Source: Methanocorpusculum sp.
Lineage (GTDB): Archaea > Halobacteriota > Methanomicrobia > Methanomicrobiales > Methanocorpusculaceae
Length of the DNA: 48,481 nt
Direction of reading: 5' to 3'
Assembly: GCA_029987235.1 (NCBI GenBank)
Contig: DALTWF010000010.1
Span: forward strand, 1-48,481
A program made the translations under genes and the position numbers. Below the pieces are notes generated by a model, which saw nothing but the letters and a program-made list of their open reading frames with translations, did no database searches and had not been told where the DNA came from. This document shows, piece by piece, positions 8,235 through 15,900 of this stretch. The stretch's first letter is position 1. Each line of letters begins with the position of its first letter.

Positions 8235-10109
8235 TTAAAACAACCCGAAGACAAAGTGCATCAGTGCGCCGACCAAAAGACCGAGACACAAGGTAAACAG
8301 CGCGGTAAAAATACCCCTCTTCACCCCTATTTCACGTATTAAAACCGCAATTGTGGAAATACACGGGATAAAAAGCACACACACCACGACAAAGATATAC
8401 AACTGCGGCATGGATAAAATACTGCCGAAATCAACACTGCCGCCTAAATCCGCAAGAGCCGAAATAACCATTTCTTTTCGCAGAATACCGAAAAGAAGCG
8501 CGGTGAATGCAAAACCCGGAAGCCCCAGAACCGCCATAGAGAACGGGTCAATGAATGACTCAAAAATCTGCACCCAGCCGAAATATTCACAAAGCCCCAG
8601 GACAATGCTGCTTGCAAGAATCAGCGGCATCGCAATAAAAAGGAACTCCTTTACACGCATCCAGGATTTCCGGACAACATATTTCGCCTTCGGACGCCTG
8701 AGTTCGGCCATCTCCAAAATCATGCCGTACTGCTCACCCGGCGTGACTTTTGAAAGAATACAGCCGATGACAAACACCAGAATAAAGACAAGGCCGTAAA
8801 TGGAAAACGCCGCACCAAAACCGATAAATGCGGCTGCAATACCTGAAATAACCACAGTCCGTGCCGAACAGGGAAGCATAGTGACAAGTACTGATGCAAT
8901 AAAGCGCTCACGCTTTGTGGGCAAAAGCCGCACTGACATAACAGCCGGCACACTGCAGCCAAACGAAAGAATCAGCGGGATAAAACCCTGACCATGCAGC
9001 CCGAGCTTGTGCATAAGCCGGTCGGCAAGAAACGCCGCACGCGTCAGGTATCCGGTGTCTTCCAGTATGGAAATAAAGATGTAGAACAAAAAGACATACG
9101 GAAATGCAATACCGAGTCCTGAAATAATCGCAAGAATCGCTGATTCACCGAGTTTATCCACAAGCGGGTAGAGATTGAGCGAATGGAACGGCTCAAGCAG
9201 GTATGTTTCAAGAAATGTGGTAATGCCTTCTTCAAGAAATCCGCCGACAATGAAAACGAAGGCAAGAATTGCGGCCATTATCAGAATCAGAAGCGGAACA
9301 CCCGGGAAAACCCGTGTCAGAAGCGAGTCAAAATCCCGGCGCTTTTTCGGCGGTACGGTTGAAATAACCGATTCAGCGATTTCTTTTGCACGGTTGTGAT
9401 GATTCGCCGCAATAATCTGTTCCGGGCTCATTACATGGTGCTTTTCGATTTCATCGGCAAGAATCGCGGTTGTTTCAAAAATATCTTCATCAACATTTCC
9501 GACACGAATGCCCTGAAGCGCAAAAAGCGCTTCTGCTGCGGTAATCCCGTGGAATTTCTGCAGATTGTGCAGCGCTGCTTCAATATGGCCTTCAAAACGT
9601 GACACAAAATTGGGTGCTGATGCATCACCGGATAAAATCATTTCCGCGATTTTATCCAGATTTTTACCCTCGGTTGCAACCGTTTCAATAACCGGCACAC
9701 CGAAAATTTCCGATACCTTCGCGCAGTCTATGAGAATTCCCGAGCTTTTTGCTTCGTCGGCCATATTTAAGACGATGAGAAGCGGTTTTCCGATATCGGA
9801 CGCCTGCAAAAGAAGATAGAGATTTCTTTCAAGATGGTGCGCGTCCAAAACAGCAACAATCAGGTCAGGATTTTCATTAACCAGATATTCGCGCACCATC
9901 GCCTCTTCAGGTGTTTTTCCCGAAAGAGAATAAATACCCGGCAGGTCAATCAGGTCAAATTCTCCGCCGCCGAAGTGCACATGACCTTTTTTGCAGTCAA
10001 CGGTTGTGCCAGGATAGTTGCTTACATCAACCCCGAGACCAGTCAGCTGGTTGAAAATCAGAGACTTTCCCACGCTTGGATTGCCGATTAATACCGCAGT
10101 TTTAATCAT
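8235..10109 (-). CDS. feoB: Ferrous iron transporter FeoB
   Basis: Main Fe(II) importer, an inner-membrane protein with a cytoplasmic G domain. The N-terminus has G1 GNPSVGKS, the G3 DLPG motif and G4 NMAD, followed by a helical GDI-like spacer. From about residue 260 come two Gate-type membrane halves, with conserved Cys segments LILSFGCSVPAVMS, TMLPCSARTVV and VLFIPCISTIA. I chose the ATG at 10109, which overlaps the upstream regulator stop as ATGA, over a GTG at 10121 that adds four residues; this gives 624 residues. Coupling to a FeoA-containing DtxR protein supports iron-responsive control. Confidence 0.95.
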   Translation of the reverse strand: MIKTAVLIGNPSVGKSLIFNQLTGLGVDVSNYPGTTVDCKKGHVHFGGGEFDLIDLPGIYSLSGKTPEEAMVREYLVNENPDLIVAVLDAHHLERNLYLLLQASDIGKPLLIVLNMADEAKSSGILIDCAKVSEIFGVPVIETVATEGKNLDKIAEMILSGDASAPNFVSRFEGHIEAALHNLQKFHGITAAEALFALQGIRVGNVDEDIFETTAILADEIEKHHVMSPEQIIAANHHNRAKEIAESVISTVPPKKRRDFDSLLTRVFPGVPLLILIMAAILAFVFIVGGFLEEGITTFLETYLLEPFHSLNLYPLVDKLGESAILAIISGLGIAFPYVFLFYIFISILEDTGYLTRAAFLADRLMHKLGLHGQGFIPLILSFGCSVPAVMSVRLLPTKRERFIASVLVTMLPCSARTVVISGIAAAFIGFGAAFSIYGLVFILVFVIGCILSKVTPGEQYGMILEMAELRRPKAKYVVRKSWMRVKEFLFIAMPLILASSIVLGLCEYFGWVQIFESFIDPFSMAVLGLPGFAFTALLFGILRKEMVISALADLGGSVDFGSILSMPQLYIFVVVCVLFIPCISTIAVLIREIGVKRGIFTALFTLCLGLLVGALMHFVFGLF

Positions 10110-10726
10110 TTCCGGTTGCACCGCTCAACCATGATGTTGGACGCAATTTCCGGGCTTAATGCAATGTCGCAGCCCTTTACTTTGACTACTACGGATTTGT
10201 TGGAGAGTTTGCGCCGCAGTTCGATTAATTCGCCGGGAATAATACCGATGTCAATTAAGCGCGAGTGTTTGGCAAACTCCTTTATCATTGACACATGCAG
10301 GAGAGAGCCTTCGGGACATTCGTCAAGACAGATTACCGGGTTTTGCGCCGTCAGATTTTCATGACCAGAGGGTTTTGCACTGAGCATTGAGTCAATCCGG
10401 TTGATTGTTTCGGTGGAAATCTTGTGTTCCAGAACAGACGCTTCTTTTGTTGCCGCATCCGGATTTTTTCCAAGGATTTCGGTAAGGAAACTTTCCAGCA
10501 CCGCGTGTTTTCGTGCAACCGATTCCGCCTTGCGCCTCCCTTTTTCGCTTAACGCATACCCGCTTTTTCCTGCTGTAATATAACCGTCTTTTTCAAGGGC
10601 GGCAAATGCCTTCTTTTTTTCAGAAGCATCCGCGCGGTGCTCAAGCTGCAGATCGGACTCTGCAGCAGCACCGGTACCGCAGGCAAGCATACTTTCCAGT
10701 ATGTCTTCTTCCAGTTCCGTGGGCAA
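10106..10726 (-). CDS. DtxR/MntR-type metalloregulator with C-terminal FeoA domain
   Basis: Iron-sensing transcription regulator fused to a FeoA-like SH3 domain. Residues 1-75 form a winged helix (LEKDGYITAGKSGYALSEKGRRKAE), followed by a dimerisation/metal-binding part with VLEHKISTETINRID, typical of DtxR proteins, and a C-terminal FeoA fold (SRLIDIGIIPGELIELRRKL) from about residue 135. Start is TTG at 10726, with GAGGGG nine bases upstream and no better ATG before the conserved part. It lies between a Cas4-like gene and feoB. It may regulate feoB and perhaps also touch FeoB through its FeoA domain; that second role is inference. Confidence 0.85.
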   Translation of the reverse strand: MPTELEEDILESMLACGTGAAAESDLQLEHRADASEKKKAFAALEKDGYITAGKSGYALSEKGRRKAESVARKHAVLESFLTEILGKNPDAATKEASVLEHKISTETINRIDSMLSAKPSGHENLTAQNPVICLDECPEGSLLHVSMIKEFAKHSRLIDIGIIPGELIELRRKLSNKSVVVKVKGCDIALSPEIASNIMVERCNRK

Positions 10727-10730
10727 AAAA

Positions 10731-11405
10731 TCAGCCCCTCAGTTTGTCAAGGAGGGATTTGGGCTGTTCTGTTTGTGCGCAGGTTTCTTTGAACCGGCAG
10801 TGTTCGCATGCGGCGCCGCGTTTGGTTAAGGGGATTTCGCCGCGCTGGATTTTTTCCATGGTCTTTAAGAGTTCAAGGAAAGTGCGTTTATCGGATGCTG
10901 TTATGGAAAGATTGCGCGTTTCGCCGGATCCGAGATATTCCACGCTCGGGTGCATGTTTCTGCCGAAGAGTTCGTCAAGGCATATTGCATAGCATGTTGC
11001 CTGCACGCGGTTTGCATAATAGACGCCGTGTTCCGGCGCGCGCCCTGCTTTGATTATGGCAAACCCTTCGGAAAATCTGCGGTCGACTCTGCCGAATATA
11101 TTGTATTTGTCAGATCTGACTAGGCAGTCGTTTTCCTCTGCAACGCGCCATTTATGCTTTCTGCACTCGGAAAGGAGTTCTTTGAGAACGGGTTTTGCCT
11201 CATCTATTATGTCTGGTGCAACCAGTTTTAATTCATCCAGTATTTCTTCTTCATCCAGTTCCGCGCCTAAGTGATAGGAGATCTGTTTGGCTACGGTGTA
11301 GGAGAGTTTTTCCGGATATTCTTCCTCCGATTTGGCAAGATAGACCTGCATCGGGCAGATACTGCATGTTACAATATCTGATATTGAGATCGGGATGTCT
11401 GACAT
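10731..11405 (-). CDS. Cas4/RecB-like PD-(D/E)XK protein with altered active site
   Basis: A 224-residue member of the DUF83/Cas4-like group of iron-sulfur nucleases. Four Cys match the usual cluster ligands: Cys17 in CPMQVYL and the C-terminal set Cys200, Cys203, Cys209 (CEHCRFKETC). The RecB-type motifs are partly present: Asp108 in GRVDRRF and QATCYA (Gln135). The expected E-x-K is IIK (117-119), so the metal-binding Glu is missing. No CRISPR array or other cas genes are in the window, so adaptation is unlikely. It is the first gene of the leftward feo operon, 4 bp before the regulator. DNA repair or an inactive DNA-binding role are both possible. Confidence 0.72.
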   Translation of the reverse strand: MSDIPISISDIVTCSICPMQVYLAKSEEEYPEKLSYTVAKQISYHLGAELDEEEILDELKLVAPDIIDEAKPVLKELLSECRKHKWRVAEENDCLVRSDKYNIFGRVDRRFSEGFAIIKAGRAPEHGVYYANRVQATCYAICLDELFGRNMHPSVEYLGSGETRNLSITASDKRTFLELLKTMEKIQRGEIPLTKRGAACEHCRFKETCAQTEQPKSLLDKLRG

Positions 11406-11449
11406 ATGAATACTATAAACATAAATTCAACTTTAACCCTATAATACTT

Positions 11450-11740
11450 ATGCCAAATAACGAAATCAATGTTCAGATTCCGCCGGCGTTAGATCCGGTC
11501 TACAGCAACATGATTCAGATTGCTTTCAAGGATGATGAGTTTACGATGATGTTTTTACATCAGCTGCCGTCGGTTAATCAGGCAAGGGCAAAGGCGATTG
11601 TCTCTATCTCACCGCAGCATGCGAAAAAGCTTCTTGCTGCTCTTGAAAAAAGTGTGGCTGATTACGAAGCAAAGTTCGGTTCGATTTCTCCCGGGGAGAA
11701 AAAAGAGGGGGAGAGTTTTGCCCTGCAGGGGTACTCATAA
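11450..11740 (+). CDS. DUF3467 family protein
   Basis: A 96-residue soluble protein. It begins NEINVQIPPALDPVYSNM and continues IQIAFKDDEFTMMFLHQLP and AIVSISPQHAKKLLAAL, the layout I know from DUF3467, found in archaea and bacteria without a proven function. Start ATG 11450 follows AT-rich sequence (CTATAATACTT) with no ribosome site, so translation is probably leaderless or nearly so. The longer open frame upstream from 11195 overlaps the divergent Cas4-like gene and is not used. tRNA-Thr follows 39 bp downstream. Confidence 0.85.
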   Translation: MPNNEINVQIPPALDPVYSNMIQIAFKDDEFTMMFLHQLPSVNQARAKAIVSISPQHAKKLLAALEKSVADYEAKFGSISPGEKKEGESFALQGYS

Positions 11741-11752
11741 CCTATTTATTTT
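11741..11752 (+). promoter_or_regulatory. Likely box A (TATA) of tRNA-Thr
   Basis: CCTATTTATTTT is centred about 34 bp before the mature tRNA 5' end, the usual spacing for an archaeal tRNA promoter. It overlaps the region just after the DUF3467 stop. Confidence 0.45.
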
Positions 11753-11779
11753 CAGACGGTCAATTAATTAAGGCAACAG

Positions 11780-11851
11780 GCCGTTGTGGCTTAGCGGTAT
11801 AGCGGCTGATTCGTAATCAGCAGGCCGAGGGTTCAAGTCCCTCCAGCGGCT
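11780..11851 (+). tRNA. tRNA-Thr (anticodon CGT)
   Basis: The 72-nt cloverleaf has a 7-bp acceptor (GCCGTTG pairing with CAGCGGC), a D arm with AGCGGTA, an anticodon stem GCTGA/TCAGC around loop TTCGTAA, and T loop GTTCAAG. Bases 34-36 are CGT, reading ACG (Thr). The discriminator is T and CCA is not encoded. Confidence 0.93.
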
Positions 11852-11925
11852 CTCATTTTTTCCTGACTGCAGTATTTTTCGTACCTACCCGTAAAGATTT
11901 ATTTCCAGTCGTCCAATAATTCAGT

Positions 11926-12885
11926 ATGAAAAAAGTTCTGATATGTGCAGCAGTGCTTATGCTTTGTGCCGCGCTCTGCAGCGCCGGCTGCGCAGCAAAT
12001 TCAAACATTATTTTCCCGTACACAAATATTGCACTGTACAACAGCGAACTGCATGCAGGCGACACGCTTGCAATGATTAACAATGACGGACAGACATCAA
12101 TTACCCTTTCCGGCAGCGGAGGAACAGTGTACTTTGCAACGACTAATTTTGTTCCGGGGCTTTATTCCACCAGTATTGCAGGAAAAGAAGCATCCGTTAT
12201 CCGCATAAGCAGACCTGATGCAAAAATCAACATCCAGATTTATGATGTATCCGGCTCGGAACTTGCAACCTCCCATGGTGTCTCAAAAAACCAGGGACTT
12301 GTGTTTAAGATAACACCGTACATTTCCCAGCTTACCCCGAAATCCCTTCTCTTTGAAACCCCTGACGGCGGCTCATCAACATTCTTCGGCAATGTTAATT
12401 CCGCAGTGACCGCGCCAAACGGTCTGAAACTGCAGCCGGACGGAAGTTACACATTTACCGTGCCGAATCTGCGCGATGCAGGTGTAAAGAGCGGCAGCTG
12501 GGACGTTCGTGTAGTATTTGACCGTAATGCACCGGCATTTGCCGGAGTTCCTGTTCAGGTCCCGGACGAGTTCCTGAAAAGCACGTCTTACAATGAACAG
12601 ATGTCAGGCTCTGCATATTCTTCAGTACCGTACACACCTGACCCGGTTCTGATAAAAACCGCAACACCGGCACCGGTAAAGACACAGACCCCGGTAAAAA
12701 CACCGACTCCTGTTCCGACAGCAGCCCCGCAGAAAGCAGAATCCGGACAGCCGGTTATTGTTGAAACACCAGTTCAGGCGCAGACCGGAATTCCGGTCGA
12801 AACAAAGGCACCCGCATCACCGCTTCCGGTTGCGGGACTTGTCGCGGGACTGCTTGGTGCGGCATTTGTGTTAATGAGAAGGTAA
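11926..12885 (+). CDS. Surface protein with DUF3821-like domain and C-terminal anchor
   Basis: A 319-residue exported protein. Signal peptide ends about ALCSAGCAANS; Cys at about residue 20 may also act as a lipobox, so the N-terminus could be lipid-modified or cleaved. A beta-rich domain (residues 25-225) begins IIFPYTNIALYNSELHAGD and resembles the DUF3821 surface domain of Methanomicrobiales. A Thr/Pro/Lys-rich stalk (about 235-290) follows, then PLPVAGLVAGLLGAAFVLMRR, a proline-glycine motif, membrane helix and Arg-Arg tail shared with other exported proteins here. Likely S-layer or envelope attached. A long T-run follows the stop. No enzymatic role is visible. Confidence 0.75.
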   Translation: MKKVLICAAVLMLCAALCSAGCAANSNIIFPYTNIALYNSELHAGDTLAMINNDGQTSITLSGSGGTVYFATTNFVPGLYSTSIAGKEASVIRISRPDAKINIQIYDVSGSELATSHGVSKNQGLVFKITPYISQLTPKSLLFETPDGGSSTFFGNVNSAVTAPNGLKLQPDGSYTFTVPNLRDAGVKSGSWDVRVVFDRNAPAFAGVPVQVPDEFLKSTSYNEQMSGSAYSSVPYTPDPVLIKTATPAPVKTQTPVKTPTPVPTAAPQKAESGQPVIVETPVQAQTGIPVETKAPASPLPVAGLVAGLLGAAFVLMRR

Positions 12886-12906
12886 TTTTCACAGACACCT
12901 ATTTTC

Positions 12907-12919
12907 TTTTTTTTTTCTT
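12907..12919 (+). terminator. T-run terminator after DUF3821-like gene
   Basis: A run of ten T residues, one C and three more T residues lies 22 bases after the stop in the convergent gap with the giant surface gene. Confidence 0.45.
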
Positions 12920-12951
12920 TCCATTCTGAATGCTGGAAAAAAGAGATGTGA

Positions 12952-15900
12952 TTATTTTCTTCTGTAAATCAGACCGAGTACTGCAAAAATTCCAAAGAGC
13001 ACGGCAAATCCGGACGGACTCTTTGCTGCAGCAGTTGAAACAGGCTGATTCTGAGATGGTGCCGGTGATGAAACAGGTGTTGATGCTGCGGTAACCGAAT
13101 CGTTGATTATATCAGAATTGTTTTCCAGAACAACAGATTCACCATCGGCATCCGCGGCCCCTTCTTCATAAACAATAGCAAACGGACTGAAGGAAGAGAC
13201 TTCTGCTGAATACGTAAGAACCCTGCCGGAATCTTTCACCAGTTTTGTCAGTTCTTTTACCCAGACACCGTTAACTTCATGATACAAAGCAACGTCACGT
13301 TCCGATACACCTGCTGTACTGAGTTTTGCACGCGTCAGTTGGAACAAAATTTCAGCCGTCTTTCCCTTCAGGGATGGAGCGCTCAGCTCAAAGACGTATG
13401 CTGTATTTTTATCCGCCGGACCGGGGTTGGAGGTAATGGCAATCAGTTTTACCTCGCCTTTCACACCTTCAGGAAGAGTGATGCCTTTTACCACCGGACT
13501 GGAATCAAATGAAATATAACCACCGTTATCTGCATACCGGAGATATTCTGTATAATGTCCGTTTCCGGTATCGGATGAAGAAACGCCTGAGGATGAAACG
13601 GCAGGAGTTGGTCCAGAGGTTGGTTCAGAGGTTGGTTCAGAGGTTGGTTTAGAAGTTGGTCCTGAGGTTGGTTTAGAGGTTGGTCCAGGGGTTGGTTTAG
13701 AGGTTGGTTCGGGATTTTTAGCAGGTTCGGAGATAAACGGAAGTGCGGCAAAGGTGAAGTAAGAGAATCCCGGCGTTGTCACTTCATACGCATAGGCATC
13801 GAAAGTGTCTTTCGATTTATTGTAAATGCACGGCAGTGTAACCTGTTCATAAGTACCTCCCGTATTTGTGTTGCGCAGTGCCACAATATTTTCTGGTGAA
13901 TCTCCGGTCAGCGAATTTACAATCGTTTTGGAAAGAAGAACAGTAATTGCAGCAGTCGAGTTAAGATTATGTACATCAACACCCGGTGCAGGATTTTCAA
14001 GGGTGATGTTAATAACTGCTGCAATGCCGTTAATCTCCGGAAGAGAACCATAGTTCTGAGTTGGCAGTTCGCTTCTGTTTACTTCGGTAACACTGAATAC
14101 AGGTTCAAAACTGCCGGTTACCGAACTGTTCACCGTTGCATTGATTACTTTTTTCACATAGTTCAGTCCTGATTCATCAGTAACCTGAACAGAATTACTT
14201 GAAACAGGATCTGCCGGGTCTGCCGGTAAATCAATAACGACAACGTCCATTGATTTACTCATACCAGTGTCTGTTTCTGCAGAGACAGTGTACACACCTT
14301 CATTTGCATATGTGTGATTAACCACTGCTTTACTGCCAGAATAAGTTATCAGATTCGTTCCGTCACCAAAGTTCACCCTGATTGTCCGGGCAGTGCCTGA
14401 CTCAAAGGAAAATACCGAATTAATACCGGTGTACAAAACAGACGGTCCGGATACAGATAATACGCTGTCTGTTCTTTTGAATAACGCTGTAAGGGTTGAA
14501 TCTTCACCGATGTATTCAAACGTGTATGAGGATACCGCACCATGTGATTCACCGTTTGCAATTACATCATCAATGACGTAGCCGCTGCCCGGCGTGATAG
14601 TAAAGGTCTGATCATCGCCTCTCTTAACGCTTGCTAAAACCGGCTCGACTAATCCTTCCGGTTCACTGTAGGTTAAGACGGTAAAGGTGTCAATAATTTC
14701 AGGTTCATAAACCAGTGCGACATCACAAACCGCTGCAATACCTGAAGCCGTGAATTCATACCGGTTGTTTCCAAGATCAATATAAGAATACTGCGCATCC
14801 TTCCATGTACCTGTATCGAGATACTTGATGGAGATTTCATTGATATTGCGGTCAGGTCCGATATCAACCGGAAGTTTCACGCCGACACTGCCAGATGCAG
14901 AACCTGAGATAGTAAACTGGGTAAGAACATTCATCCAGTGTCCGGTCTGATTTTTCGGCTGCTCTGCCGAAGAATACGGCAAAACAGTCAGGGTTGACTG
15001 AGGTGTCAGTCCGCTTACTTCAGTCAGGGATGCTTCAACATCATCCAATAACGCAATGAGCGCAATATCGCAGTTTACTAATCCGGAACCGTCAGCATAA
15101 ACTACTTTCTTTCCATCAGCGAGAATCGGTATTTTTACCGATATTGACGGGGTGTCAATATAGTACTTGTAGTCACCGGATTTGTAAAACTCATCTGAGC
15201 CGAAGAAATACAGGGATAGCGTATGCCCTCCTTCAACAGTATAGATTTTTGGCTGCAGATAGACGGTATAATCATAGAAGACATCATCATCAATATCAGT
15301 TCTGACTGATGCACTTGACGGAGTATAACCTGCATCAGGGTTGTAAAGATCTATCCAGCCGGTTGAGACTGTCTTGAAGTAAACAGGTGTCTTTTCATAT
15401 GTTGTTGCATTGGTATTATGAGTTCCTCCGCCATACCAGACTCCGTTTTCTTTTGTTGTTTTATTTGGGAGGTATGGTTTCGGATCTTTTTTCTTTGAAT
15501 TCAAGTCATCTTTTTCGGTAATATATGCATTAAATTCATTTCCGTTAAACGTATCAACAAGATAAGTACTGACGGTCAGGGCATCACGATTTATGTTATT
15601 GGTTGCAGCAGAAAATGTTACAACCGGAGCACCGTAAATCGTTAAGTTCTGCCCCTCAGGAACTGTTATTGACACACGATAATACCCTTTACAAGACTCT
15701 GCCAGTTTGTTCCAGTTATAATACTTGTATTTTTTATCCAGAATGATGTGAAGCATCATCTTCGGGTTGTAGGTCATTTTCAGATCATCAGTATCAATTA
15801 TTTCGTCCCATTCCCACTCTTCCTCTTCTTCCCACTCTTCCTCTTCTTCCCACTCTTCCTCCTCATCCCATTCATAGTCACTATACAGCAACATATTTTC

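Noticed and set aside
10731..11405. Cas4-like gene as part of a CRISPR-Cas locus
   Set aside because: No repeat-spacer array and no other cas gene is visible in the 48 kb. The gene sits with iron genes.
15806..15876. 18-bp repeats as a CRISPR or integron-type array
   Set aside because: The repeats are contiguous, in frame and encode a clean Trp/Glu tract inside a long gene.
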